Source of the DNA: an uncultured Oscillospiraceae bacterium | Lineage (GTDB): Bacteria; Bacillota; Clostridia; Oscillospirales; Oscillospiraceae | Reading direction: 5' to 3' | Length of the DNA stretch: 64,000 nucleotides | NCBI GenBank assembly: GCA_947626905.1 | Contig: CANQUE010000004.1 | Location: 1-64,000, forward strand | Shown: one piece after another, positions 52,255-60,681 of the stretch | Layout: every line of letters starts with the position of its first letter | How positions within the stretch are numbered: the stretch's first letter is position 1 | Position numbers and translations under genes: made by a program | The notes under the pieces: generated by a model | The model's database searches: none | The model's input: the letters and a program-made list of their open reading frames with translations, nothing else | Told to the model about the DNA's origin: nothing

Positions 52255-53673
52255 TTGAAAGTACAGCAAAGCGCCTTCATCGCCCAGGCGCGGCCCCTGC
52301 TTTTGAAGCTGCGGGACGCGCTTTGCGGGGCGTTTGAATATGCCTCGATCCTGGCGGAGGACACCGTGGGCAGAAGCTACCGGGTCAGCCGCCACAGCGT
52401 CAGCGTGGGCGAGGGCGACAACATGCGGGGCTTCGTGGTGAAGGCCCTGGACGGGGGCCGCTACGGGGAGTATTCCTTCACGGAGCTGACAGAGGATTCC
52501 ATCCCCGGCGTGGTGGACGCGGTGCGGGATCTGCTGGCCGCGCCGGCGCGGCCGGAGAACCTGGGCGCCAACGCCTACGCGCCCCCGGCGGAGGACCCCG
52601 CCGTGTTCTCCGGCGCCACGGACTATGAGCAGGACCCGGCGGACTTCAGCGACGGGGAGATCCTGGACCGGCTGGCCGCCCTGCGGGACAGTGGCCTGGC
52701 CATGGACGGGGCGGTGCTGGACTTCATCGCCCAGATGACCTGGCAGAAATACACCAAGCTGTTCCTGTCCCGGGAAAAGGACATGACCCAGAGCGTGATG
52801 TACATGGACGGGGCGGTGGCAGCCGCGGCGGCGAAGGGCCAGGAGGTGAAGCAGGCGTACCTGCCCTGCTCCGGCCTGGGGGGCATGGAGCTGATGGAGC
52901 GGATGGAGGCCAACGCGGCCCCCTGCGTGCGGACCGTGCTGGACCTGCTCGACAGCGAGCCCATGATCCCGGGCACCTATGAGTGCATCTGCGACCCGGA
53001 GACCACCGGCATGATCGTCCACGAGGCCTTCGGCCACGGGGTGGAGATGGACATGTTCGTCAAGGACCGGGCCCAGGCGCCCCAGTTCGTGGGCAAGTAT
53101 GTGGCCTCGCCTCTGGTGACCATGCACGACGGGGCCGCCTCCGCTAAGCAGACCGCCACCTATTTCTTCGACGACGAGGGCACCCCGGCCCACGACACCA
53201 TCGTCATCGACAAGGGCGTGCTGCGCACCGGCATCAGCGACCTGCAGTCGGCCCTGGCTCTGGGCACGGAGCCCACCGGCAACGGCCGGCGGGAGAGCTT
53301 CGCCCGCAAGGCCTATACCCGCATGACCAACACCTGGTTCGAGCCGGGGCATGACAAGCTGGAGGACATGATCGCCTCGGTGAAGTACGGCATGTTTCTG
53401 CAGTGCCCCTCCAGCGGCATGGAGGACCCGAAAAACTGGGGCATCCAGTGCATGGTGAACATCGCCCGGGAGATAAAAGACGGCCAGCTCACCGGCCGCA
53501 TCTTCTCCCCGGTGGTGCTCACCGGCTACGTGCCGGACCTCTTGAAGTCCATCACCGCCATGTCCGACGGCGCCGAGCTGAGCGGCTCCGGCTTCTGCGG
53601 CAAGGGCCACAAGGAGTGGGTGAAGGTCTCCGACGGCGGGCCCTATATCAAGGCCACCATCAGGCTGGGTTAA
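52255..53673 (+). CDS. tldD: TldD-family metalloprotease subunit
   Basis: 472 residues, TTG start with AAAGGAG ten bases upstream. The TldD zinc motif HExxxH is intact in IVHEAFGHGVEMDM. TldD and TldE form a heterodimeric protease that digests unfolded short peptides and matures microcin-type modified peptides. Coupled to the tldE-like gene 13 bases downstream. The modified-peptide-like transporter system downstream makes a peptide-processing role conceivable, but TldDE are widely distributed housekeeping proteins. Confidence 0.93.
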   Translation: MKVQQSAFIAQARPLLLKLRDALCGAFEYASILAEDTVGRSYRVSRHSVSVGEGDNMRGFVVKALDGGRYGEYSFTELTEDSIPGVVDAVRDLLAAPARPENLGANAYAPPAEDPAVFSGATDYEQDPADFSDGEILDRLAALRDSGLAMDGAVLDFIAQMTWQKYTKLFLSREKDMTQSVMYMDGAVAAAAAKGQEVKQAYLPCSGLGGMELMERMEANAAPCVRTVLDLLDSEPMIPGTYECICDPETTGMIVHEAFGHGVEMDMFVKDRAQAPQFVGKYVASPLVTMHDGAASAKQTATYFFDDEGTPAHDTIVIDKGVLRTGISDLQSALALGTEPTGNGRRESFARKAYTRMTNTWFEPGHDKLEDMIASVKYGMFLQCPSSGMEDPKNWGIQCMVNIAREIKDGQLTGRIFSPVVLTGYVPDLLKSITAMSDGAELSGSGFCGKGHKEWVKVSDGGPYIKATIRLG

Positions 53674-53686
53674 GGGGGGAGCGCAT

Positions 53687-54958
53687 ATGGAAAAGATCCT
53701 TTCCGCCCTGCGGGCGCTGGGCGTGGAACAGTATATCATCACCGAAAAGCACACCGATTCGCTGCAGTCCTTCTATGTGAAGAAGAACATGGACCTGATC
53801 CGCCGGGCGGACACCACTCTCCGCTCTGTGCAGGTGTTCCGCCCCTTTGAAAAGGACGGGACAGAGATGCTGGGGGACACGGAGGTGACCCTCCGCCCGG
53901 GCATGTCGGACGGGGAGATCCGGGCCGCCCTGGAAAGGGCCTGGTTCGCCGCACAGTTCGTGGCCAACCCCTGGTATCCGCTGCCCGGAGGCGTGAAGCA
54001 GCCGCCCCGCCGGGACCGGGGCGGCTTCGCCGGCAGGAGCCTGGCGGAGAGCATGAAGACCATGACGGCCGTCCTGTTCGCCGCGGACACCTCCCGGCAG
54101 GTCTTTCTCAACTCCGCGGAGATCTTCATGCGCCGCGCCGAGACCCGCATCGTCACGTCCATGGGCGCGGACGTGGGGTGGGAGCAGTACGACGTGTGGG
54201 GAGAATATGTCTGCCAATGCCCCGCGCCCCGGGACGTGGAAACCTATCACCAGTTCAGCTACCGGGACCCGGAAACGGAGGCCCTGACCGGGGCGGCGGC
54301 CCACGCCCTGGAGATGACGAAGGCCCGGGCCATGGCCCAGGCGGCTCCCCGGACCGGCACGTATGCCCTGGTGCTGGACCGGGAACAGATGCGGACGCTG
54401 CTGGGCTACTATGTGGACCGGTCCGGCTCCGGCATGATCTACCAGAAATATTCCCCCTTCCAGCTGGGGGACGATGTCCAGGGCCAGGACATCGCCGGCG
54501 ACAGGCTGTCCATCGCCCTGACGGCCACCGAGCCTTACACCGGCTTCGGCGCGCCCATGGCCGACCGGCCCCTGCTGGAGGACGGCGTGCTCAGGACCAT
54601 CCACGGCGGCGCCCGCTTCGCCCACTATCTGGGGGTAGAGCCCACCGGCCGTTACCGGGCCGTTTCCGTGCCGGCGGGGGATACGCCCCTGGCGGAGCTG
54701 ACCGGGTCCGCCTGTCTGCACGTGGCGTCCTTTTCGGATTTTCAGATGGACGCTCTTTCCGGCCACTTCGGCGGAGAGATCCGGCTGGGGTTCCTGCACG
54801 AAAACGGCGCGGTGACGCCGGTGACCGGCGGGTCCGTCAACGGCAGCATCCTGGACTGCCAGGGGCGCATGACCTTCTCCCGGGAGCGGTACCGCAGCGC
54901 CGATTACGACGGCCCCCTGGCGGTGCGCATCGAGGGCGTACAGGTGGCCGGCTCCTGA
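53687..54958 (+). CDS. TldE/PmbA-like protease partner subunit
   Basis: 423 residues. Homologous fold to TldD but without the HExxxH zinc site, as expected of the TldE/PmbA partner. Notable segments: NMDLIRRADTTLRSVQVFRPFEKDG near the N terminus, DRPLLEDGVLRTIHGGARFAHYLG, and LTGSACLHVASFSDFQMDALSGHFGGEIRLG, which shapes the active site of the pair. AAGGGGGAG precedes the ATG. Confidence 0.88.
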   Translation: MEKILSALRALGVEQYIITEKHTDSLQSFYVKKNMDLIRRADTTLRSVQVFRPFEKDGTEMLGDTEVTLRPGMSDGEIRAALERAWFAAQFVANPWYPLPGGVKQPPRRDRGGFAGRSLAESMKTMTAVLFAADTSRQVFLNSAEIFMRRAETRIVTSMGADVGWEQYDVWGEYVCQCPAPRDVETYHQFSYRDPETEALTGAAAHALEMTKARAMAQAAPRTGTYALVLDREQMRTLLGYYVDRSGSGMIYQKYSPFQLGDDVQGQDIAGDRLSIALTATEPYTGFGAPMADRPLLEDGVLRTIHGGARFAHYLGVEPTGRYRAVSVPAGDTPLAELTGSACLHVASFSDFQMDALSGHFGGEIRLGFLHENGAVTPVTGGSVNGSILDCQGRMTFSRERYRSADYDGPLAVRIEGVQVAGS

Positions 54959-54984
54959 GCCGCGCCGCCGTATATAAGGATATC

Positions 54985-55020
54985 AGCGGCTCCCTCTGTG
55001 CGAGGGGGCCGCTCTGTTTC
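54985..55020 (+). terminator. terminator after the TldD-TldE pair
   Basis: AGCGGCTCCCTC (54985-54996), loop TGTGC, GAGGGGGCCGCT (55002-55013), then CTGTTTCTCTTT. Confidence 0.75.
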
Positions 55021-55022
55021 TC

Positions 55023-55055
55023 TTTACACGGACGGCCCTTTTGGTATACTATACC
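55023..55055 (+). promoter_or_regulatory. promoter with palindromic operator for the ABC-transporter regulon
   Basis: TTTACA (55023-55028), 16-base spacer, TATACT (55045-55050). The perfect 13-base palindrome GGTATACTATACC (55043-55055) covers the -10 box and is a likely site for a repressor or for the adjacent response regulator. Confidence 0.65.
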
Positions 55056-55073
55056 GGAAGAGAGGTGACTGGC

Positions 55074-55751
55074 ATGCAGAAACACATCCTCATCGTCGAC
55101 GACGACGTTGCCATCGGGGACATGCTGACGGAGGCCCTGACCCGGGAGGGCTACCGGGTCAGCCGGGCCTATTCCGGCACGGAGGCGCTGCTGCTCCTGC
55201 CCCAGGCCCGGCCGGACCTGGTGCTGCTGGACCTGATGCTGCCGGGCCTGGCCGGAGAGGAGGTCCTGCCCCGGCTCAAGGGCGTGCCCACCATCGTGGT
55301 GTCCGCCAAGGTGGACGTACAGGACAAGGTGGACCTGCTGCTGGGCGGGGCGGCGGACTATGTGACCAAGCCCTTCGAGATCCGGGAGCTGCTGGCCCGC
55401 ATCGCCGTGCGCCTGCGCCAGGCCCCGGCTCCGGATGCGGCCCGGCTCACCTTCGGCGGCCTGGCGCTGGACACGGATACCCGCGCCGCCTCGGTGGACG
55501 GCGCCCAGACCCATCTGACCCGCACCGAGTGCGCCATTTTGAAGCTGCTCATGCTCAACCCCAACCAGGTCATCACCAAGTCCGTCATCCTGGACCGGAT
55601 CAGCCTGGACACCCCCGACTGCACGGAGAGCAGCCTCAAGATGCACGTGAGCAACCTGCGCAAAAAGCTCCGGGAGCTGGACGGCAACGACTACATCGAA
55701 GCCGTCTGGGGCATCGGGTTCAAAATGCGGGCCCCCGCGCCGGAGCCATGA
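55074..55751 (+). CDS. OmpR/PhoB-family response regulator of the peptide-transporter cluster
   Basis: 225 residues from the ATG at 55074; the ORF-track start lies upstream, within the promoter. Receiver domain with D9-D10-D11, phosphoacceptor D53 (LLDLMLPG) and TKPFE; C-terminal winged helix (THLTRTECAILKLLM; ESSLKMHVSNLRKKL). Forms a BceR/SalR-like set with the kinase at the far end of the cluster. It probably controls the ABC transporter genes that separate them. Confidence 0.94.
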   Translation: MQKHILIVDDDVAIGDMLTEALTREGYRVSRAYSGTEALLLLPQARPDLVLLDLMLPGLAGEEVLPRLKGVPTIVVSAKVDVQDKVDLLLGGAADYVTKPFEIRELLARIAVRLRQAPAPDAARLTFGGLALDTDTRAASVDGAQTHLTRTECAILKLLMLNPNQVITKSVILDRISLDTPDCTESSLKMHVSNLRKKLRELDGNDYIEAVWGIGFKMRAPAPEP

Positions 55752-55826
55752 GATGCTTACCCGCCTCTTTACCGCTTTCTTTACCGTCCCCGTCCATACT
55801 GGGGCCATAAAGGAGGTCGTTATCCC

Positions 55827-56741
55827 ATGGAATATGTTCTGCAGACGGCGGGGCTGACAAAGCGCTACCGCGATTTCACGGCCCTGGACAAGCTGACCAT
55901 GAACGTGCCCCGGGGGGCCATATACGGCCTGGTGGGCCGCAACGGCGCCGGCAAGACCACCCTCATCCGGCTGATCTGCGGCCTGCAGCGCCCCACCGCG
56001 GGCCTGTACATGCTCTACGGCCGCAAACACACGGACCGGGACATCAGCCTCTCCCGGCGGCGGATGGGGGCGGTGGTGGAGACCCCCTCCATCTATCTGG
56101 ACATGTCCGCCGTGGACAATTTGAAGCAGCAGTATCGGGTGCTGGGCCTGCCCTCCTTCGAGGGCATACCGGAGCTGTTGGCGCTGGTGGGCCTGGAGGA
56201 CACGGGCAAAAAGAAGGCCCGCCACTTCTCCCTGGGCATGAAGCAGCGGCTGGGCATCGCGGTGGCCCTGGCGGGGGACCCGGACTTTCTGGTGCTGGAC
56301 GAGCCGGTGAACGGCCTGGACCCCCAGGGCATCATCGAGATCCGGGAGCTGATCCTCCGCCTCAATCGTGAGCGGCAGATCACCGTGCTCATCTCCAGCC
56401 ACATCCTGGACGAGCTGAGCCGCCTGGCCACCCATTACGGGTTCATCGACGGCGGGCGGATGGTGAAGGAGCTGTCCGCGGCCCAACTGGAGGCCGCCTG
56501 CCGCAAGTGCGTGCGCCTGACCGTCACGGACACCGCCGCCCTGGCCCGGGCCCTGGACGGCATGGGCGCGGAGTATAAGATCCTGGACAGCGAGACCGCG
56601 GACGTATACCAGAAGATCCCCGTCTCCCGGCTGACGGCGGCCCTGGCCGCCCAGGGATGCGAGCTTGTGGACATGCAGGAGCGGGACGAGAGCCTGGAGA
56701 GCTATTTCGTCTCCCTGGTGGGAGGTGGCCGCCATGCGTGA
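55827..56741 (+). CDS. ABC transporter ATP-binding protein (antimicrobial-peptide immunity type)
   Basis: 304 residues with AAAGGAGG upstream. Walker A VGRNGAGKTTL, signature FSLGMKQR (a variant of LSGGQ common in lantibiotic-immunity and ABC-2 exporters), Walker B DFLVLDEPVNGLDPQG, and switch His in ISSHILDE. The C-terminal 80 residues are the extension typical of ABC-2 exporters. It powers the three permeases encoded next. Confidence 0.93.
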   Translation: MEYVLQTAGLTKRYRDFTALDKLTMNVPRGAIYGLVGRNGAGKTTLIRLICGLQRPTAGLYMLYGRKHTDRDISLSRRRMGAVVETPSIYLDMSAVDNLKQQYRVLGLPSFEGIPELLALVGLEDTGKKKARHFSLGMKQRLGIAVALAGDPDFLVLDEPVNGLDPQGIIEIRELILRLNRERQITVLISSHILDELSRLATHYGFIDGGRMVKELSAAQLEAACRKCVRLTVTDTAALARALDGMGAEYKILDSETADVYQKIPVSRLTAALAAQGCELVDMQERDESLESYFVSLVGGGRHA

Positions 56742-57561
56742 TCTGCTGCGGGCGGGCTTCTCCCGGATGTGGCGGGCCCCGGTGTTCTGGCTGGGCGTGG
56801 CGGTCATGGTGTGCTGCGGCGGTCTGGTCTGCCAAAACGCCTACGACGGTTCCCGGAGGGGGATCGTCTACTTCATGGGCGACCTGTGCCGCTACCACTG
56901 CGTCGTCACCGTGTTCCTGCCGGCGGTGTTCTGCGCCCTGTTCCTGGGCACGGAGTATGAGCACGGCACCATCCGCAACAAGCTCGTGGCGGGCAAGAGC
57001 CGCCCGGCGGTGTACTTTTCCAGCCTCATCCTGAGCCTGGCCGCCTGCTTTCTGATGATCGGGGCCTATTTTGTGCCGGTGGTCATCGCCGGCCCCTTCG
57101 TCACGGAGGGGCTGGGCATGACGCCCGGTATGCTGGCCCTGATCCTGGGCGGGGAGCTTCTCATGGCGGCGGCCCTGTGCGCGCTATGCACCCTGGGGAG
57201 CATGCTCATCTCCCGCAAGGCGCTGCTGGCGGTGGTGCTGCTGCTGGCGGCGGTGGGCGGGGTCGTCTTCAGCGCCACCGTGGAGGGCCGGCTGGCGGAG
57301 CCGGAATTTTACCCGGGCATCATGATGACCGTGGACGGTGAGCAGGTGGACACGTCGCATATGGAGAATCCGAGCTATGTCCGGGGCTGGGCGCGGGAGA
57401 TCTATCAGTTCGCAGCGGACTTCCTGCCCACCGGCCAGGCGCTGGAATATAACCTCGGGACCTACGTCCACCCGGCGGCCATGTGCCTTTACTCCCTGCT
57501 GATCCTGACCGCGTCCACCGCCGGGGGCCTGGCGGCCTTCCGCCGGAAGGACCTGAAATAA
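56734..57561 (+). CDS. ABC-2-type permease 1
   Basis: 275 residues from the ATG at 56734, overlapping the ATPase gene by 8 bases; GGGAGGTGG upstream. About six membrane helices. Shared with the next two proteins: RAGFSRMWRAPVFWL at the start, FLGTEYEHGTIRNKLVAGKS after helix two, and LAAFRRKDLK at the end. It is the most diverged of the three copies. Confidence 0.88.
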   Translation: MRDLLRAGFSRMWRAPVFWLGVAVMVCCGGLVCQNAYDGSRRGIVYFMGDLCRYHCVVTVFLPAVFCALFLGTEYEHGTIRNKLVAGKSRPAVYFSSLILSLAACFLMIGAYFVPVVIAGPFVTEGLGMTPGMLALILGGELLMAAALCALCTLGSMLISRKALLAVVLLLAAVGGVVFSATVEGRLAEPEFYPGIMMTVDGEQVDTSHMENPSYVRGWAREIYQFAADFLPTGQALEYNLGTYVHPAAMCLYSLLILTASTAGGLAAFRRKDLK

Positions 57562-57573
57562 GGGGGCGGCGGC

Positions 57574-58389
57574 ATGGCAAGTCTGATCCGCTCCCACCTG
57601 GCGCGGCTGCGGAAGAGCCCCGTGTTTCTGCTGGCCCTGTTCGCCATGGTCCCCTACGGCCTGGGCCTTTGCAACAGCGCCATAGGCGACTTTCAGGCCG
57701 GCGGCGTATCCGCCGGCCTGTGGGGCCAGCCCCTGTTCGGCCCCGGTCTGCTGATGGGCCTGATCCTGTCGGCGGTGTTCAGCCTTTTTTTCGGCACGGA
57801 GCACGCCGACGGGGCCATCCGCAACAAGCTGATCGCCGGCCACGGGCACGCGTCCATCTATCTGGCGACCCTCGCGGCGAGCCTGTTGGCGGCGCTGGCG
57901 CTGTATGCGGTCAATTTGCTGACCTGGGCGCCCCGGCTGGGCTGGATGCTGCAAAACTTCCCCGCGCCGCCTCCAGGGACGGTGCTGCTGTGTCTGGCGG
58001 GGATGGCGCTGCTCCTGGCGGGGCAGTGCTCGCTGTGCGTGATGCTGTGCATGCTGATCCAGCGGCGGTCGGTGCTGGCGGTGGTCTTGATCCTGCTGAT
58101 GGTCTTTCTGTTCTTTGCCGCCATCCAGGTCCAGGACGCCTATGAGACCGCCGTCGCCGGGGGCGTGCAGATGGAGATCGACGGGGCCGGACGGCAGCAG
58201 TGGGTGTTCCACGAGCCGGGCCAGGCAGGGGCGCTGACGGCGTTTCTCTATGACGCGCTCCCGGTCTGCCAGGCATACCGGTACATGGAGCTGGACGCGT
58301 CGCCGGTCATGCCGGCCTATTCCGCAGCCCTGACGGCGCTGACCACGGCCCTGGGTCTGGCCCTGTTCAAACGAAAGGATATCCGGTGA
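57574..58389 (+). CDS. ABC-2-type permease 2
   Basis: 271 residues, six predicted helices. IRSHLARLRKSPVFLLAL, then FFGTEHADGAIRNKLIAGHG and the end LALFKRKDIR match permease 3 nearly residue for residue, so the two arose by tandem duplication. The middle parts, including a polar loop (GGVQMEIDGAGRQQWVFHE), have diverged, which could reflect substrate contact. Confidence 0.88.
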   Translation: MASLIRSHLARLRKSPVFLLALFAMVPYGLGLCNSAIGDFQAGGVSAGLWGQPLFGPGLLMGLILSAVFSLFFGTEHADGAIRNKLIAGHGHASIYLATLAASLLAALALYAVNLLTWAPRLGWMLQNFPAPPPGTVLLCLAGMALLLAGQCSLCVMLCMLIQRRSVLAVVLILLMVFLFFAAIQVQDAYETAVAGGVQMEIDGAGRQQWVFHEPGQAGALTAFLYDALPVCQAYRYMELDASPVMPAYSAALTALTTALGLALFKRKDIR

Positions 58390-58392
58390 GAT

Positions 58393-59211
58393 ATGGGGAA
58401 TCTGATCCGCTCCCATCTCGCCCGGCTGATGCGCGCGCCGGTGTTCTGGCTGGCCGTAGCGGTGTCGGCGGGCGCGGGCCTATGCCTGGGGTTCATCCAG
58501 GCCGCCGGGCTGGTCATCTTCCCGCCGGCCTGCTGCGCGGTGGTGTTCAGCCTCTTTTTCGGCCCGGAGCACGCCGACGGCGCTATCCGCAATAAGCTGA
58601 TCGCCGGCCACAGCCGGACGGAGATATACCTGTCTGTCCTGGCGGTGTCCATCCTGGTCATGTGGCTTTTTCTGGCCCTGGCCAGCCCCCGGATCATCCA
58701 CACCGCCCGGTTCAACACCTATGGCCATTACACCCCCGGCCAGGCAGCGCTGACCATCGCGACGGTGATGCTGGCTCTGGCGGCGGTGGCGGCGGCGCTG
58801 ACGGCGCTGTGCATGCTGATCCACCGGCGGACGGTGCTGGCCCTGGCCCTGGTGCTGCTGGTGCTGTGCGGCATCCTGCTGGGGGCGGCGGTGTGGACCG
58901 AGATCGCCTCCTATGGCAGCTACAGCTACCTGGAGATCGCCGAGGACGCGCCGAGCAGGCTCCTGGAGCGCTATGATGTGGACGAGCTACTGCGGCTGGG
59001 GCTGGCCCAGTGGGTGTACGTGCCGGCCCAAAAGCCGCCGGCGACGCTGGCCTTCGCGGGCCGGCTCCTGCCCGTGGTGCAGGCCCTGCAGGCGCTGGAC
59101 CGGGACACGGGCGTGCCCATGGCCTGGGACGCGCCCCTGTGGTCTCTGGGGGAGATGGCCCTGGTCACGGCCCTGGGCCTGGCCCTGTTCCGGAGAAAGG
59201 ATATAAAATAA
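58393..59211 (+). CDS. ABC-2-type permease 3
   Basis: 272 residues, starting four bases after permease 2. IRSHLARLMRAPVFWLAV, FFGPEHADGAIRNKLIAGHS and LALFRRKDIK mark it as a paralogue. A polar segment between helices (EIASYGSYSYLEIAEDAP) is unique to it. Lantibiotic-immunity FEG systems have two permeases; a third copy is unusual. Confidence 0.88.
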   Translation: MGNLIRSHLARLMRAPVFWLAVAVSAGAGLCLGFIQAAGLVIFPPACCAVVFSLFFGPEHADGAIRNKLIAGHSRTEIYLSVLAVSILVMWLFLALASPRIIHTARFNTYGHYTPGQAALTIATVMLALAAVAAALTALCMLIHRRTVLALALVLLVLCGILLGAAVWTEIASYGSYSYLEIAEDAPSRLLERYDVDELLRLGLAQWVYVPAQKPPATLAFAGRLLPVVQALQALDRDTGVPMAWDAPLWSLGEMALVTALGLALFRRKDIK

Positions 59212-59225
59212 AAGGCGGTGTTTCC

Positions 59226-60107
59226 ATGGCGTATCTGGCCTGCGCCATACTGGCCATAGCCGTGCTGGCGCTGGGGATCAAGGTCCTGTCCATGCGCCGC
59301 TCGGCCCGGCAAATGCTCCGGGAGCTGACCGAAAAGCTCTCGGAGGACACCAATACCCTCATTTCCCTGTCCGGCTCGGACAGGGAAATGCGCCGTCTGG
59401 CGGCGGAGCTGAACCGCCAGCTGCGCACCCTGCGGGAGCTGCGGCTGCGCTACCAGCAGGGGGACCAGGAGCTGAAGGACGCCGTCACCAACATCTCCCA
59501 CGACCTGCGCACGCCCCTGACCGCCATATGCGGGTATCTGGAGCTGCTGGAGCGGGAGGAGAAGAGCGAGGCGGCCAGCCGGTACCTGGAGCGCATCGCC
59601 GAGCGGACCGAGGCCATGAAGGCGCTGACGGAGGAGCTTTTCCGCTACTCGGTGGTGCTGTCCACGGCGGAGGACATGACCCCGGAGCCGGTGGATCTCA
59701 ACGCCGCGCTGGAGGAGGCCTCCGCCGGCTTTTACGCCGCCCTCACCGGCCGGGGGATCGAGCCGGTCATCGACCTGCCCCAGACCCACGTGGTGCGCCA
59801 TCTGAACCGGGCGGCCCTGAACCGGATACTGTCCAACCTCTTTTCCAACGCCCTGAAGTACAGCGACGGGGACCTGGAGGTGACCCTCTCGCCGGAGGGG
59901 GAGCTGGCCTTCTCCAACGCCGCGGCGGGCCTGGACCCGGTACAGGTGGGGCGGCTGTTCGACCGGTTCTTCTCCCTGGAGGCGGCCCGGAGCTCCACCG
60001 GTCTGGGCCTGGCCATCGCCCGGACGCTGGTGGAGCGCATGGGCGGGTCCATCGCCGCCGGATACCAGGCCGGCCGCCTCACCGTCACGGTCCGGTTCCC
60101 CCCTTGA
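59226..60107 (+). CDS. sensor histidine kinase of the peptide-transporter cluster
   Basis: 293 residues from the ATG at 59226 (AAGGCGG upstream). A single N-terminal helix (LACAILAIAVLALGIKVL) with hardly any extracellular part, so it cannot bind a large ligand alone. The signal probably comes through the transporter, as in BceS-type intramembrane sensing (inference). Helical linker, HisKA with H92 (NISHDLRTPLTA), N box (NLFSNALKYS) and STGLGLAIA. Confidence 0.92.
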   Translation: MAYLACAILAIAVLALGIKVLSMRRSARQMLRELTEKLSEDTNTLISLSGSDREMRRLAAELNRQLRTLRELRLRYQQGDQELKDAVTNISHDLRTPLTAICGYLELLEREEKSEAASRYLERIAERTEAMKALTEELFRYSVVLSTAEDMTPEPVDLNAALEEASAGFYAALTGRGIEPVIDLPQTHVVRHLNRAALNRILSNLFSNALKYSDGDLEVTLSPEGELAFSNAAAGLDPVQVGRLFDRFFSLEAARSSTGLGLAIARTLVERMGGSIAAGYQAGRLTVTVRFPP

Positions 60108-60111
60108 CGGG

Positions 60112-60145
60112 GTATGGTATACTGGGATCGTGAGGCATACCATAC
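60112..60145 (+). promoter_or_regulatory. inverted repeat upstream of the MntR-like gene
   Basis: GTATGGTAT (60112-60120), 16 bases, ATACCATAC (60137-60145), directly before the AAGGAGG of the regulator gene; TATACT overlaps the left arm and TTGACG lies at 60104. A likely self-operator or leader hairpin. The half-site resembles GGTATA of the palindrome at 55043-55055. Confidence 0.6.
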
Positions 60146-60158
60146 AAGGAGGTCCGTC

Positions 60159-60527
60159 GTGAAGATACAGGAGTCAGCGGAAAACTATCTGGAAGCGGTA
60201 CTGATGATCTCCCGGCGGCAGCCCTTCGTCCGGGCGGCGGATCTGTGCCGCCAGCTGGGCTTTTCCCGGCCCACGGTGAGCCAGGCGGTGCGGGAGCTGG
60301 CCGCGGACGGATACCTGACCGTGGACGGGGAGCGCCACATCGCCCTCACCGAAAAGGGCATGGCCATCGCCGGGAGCATCCTGGAGCGCCACGAGGTGAT
60401 CGCGGAGATCTTCATGGGCCTGGGCGTCAGCCGGGACACGGCCTATGCCGACGCCTGCCGGGTGGAGCACTATATCAGCGCGGAGACCTTCCAGTGCATG
60501 AAGCGCTGGCATCGGCGGGAGGGCTGA
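60159..60527 (+). CDS. MntR/DtxR-family metal-dependent regulator
   Basis: 122 residues from the GTG at 60159 (AAGGAGG six bases upstream). N-terminal winged helix (FVRAADLCRQLGFSRPTVSQ, AVRELAADGYLTV) and a dimerisation/metal domain with likely ligands in SAENYLEAVLMI, ILERHEVIAEIF and ACRVEHYIS. It lacks the SH3-like third domain, like MntR. Such proteins repress manganese or iron uptake genes when metal-loaded. No metal transporter is adjacent, and it follows the kinase gene after 51 bases. Confidence 0.88.
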   Translation: MKIQESAENYLEAVLMISRRQPFVRAADLCRQLGFSRPTVSQAVRELAADGYLTVDGERHIALTEKGMAIAGSILERHEVIAEIFMGLGVSRDTAYADACRVEHYISAETFQCMKRWHRREG

Positions 60528-60549
60528 CGGGCAGCCGCATATAAACGTC

Positions 60550-60578
60550 AACGGCAGCCCCTCGGCCGCCGTTTTTTC
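60550..60578 (+). terminator. terminator after the MntR-like gene
   Basis: AACGGC (60550-60555) pairs with GCCGTT (60568-60573), with an inner GGC/GCC, then a run of T. Confidence 0.75.
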
Positions 60579-60608
60579 CTATCCCGAGCGGGAAAACGGC
60601 CCGATCAG

Positions 60609-60637
60609 TTGACGAAGATCTCATCTTATGCTATAAT
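60609..60637 (+). promoter_or_regulatory. promoter of the CNNM/CorC operon
   Basis: TTGACG (60609-60614), 17-base spacer, TATAAT (60632-60637). Confidence 0.85.
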
Positions 60638-60681
60638 ACCTCATTGATTTTGACCGAGAAAGCAAGAGGTGGTTTTTCCCC

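Noticed and set aside
55827-59211. complete lantibiotic biosynthesis locus
   Set aside because: No precursor peptide, LanB/LanC/LanM or dedicated protease was found near the transporter. TldD/TldE upstream are separated by a terminator and are generic.
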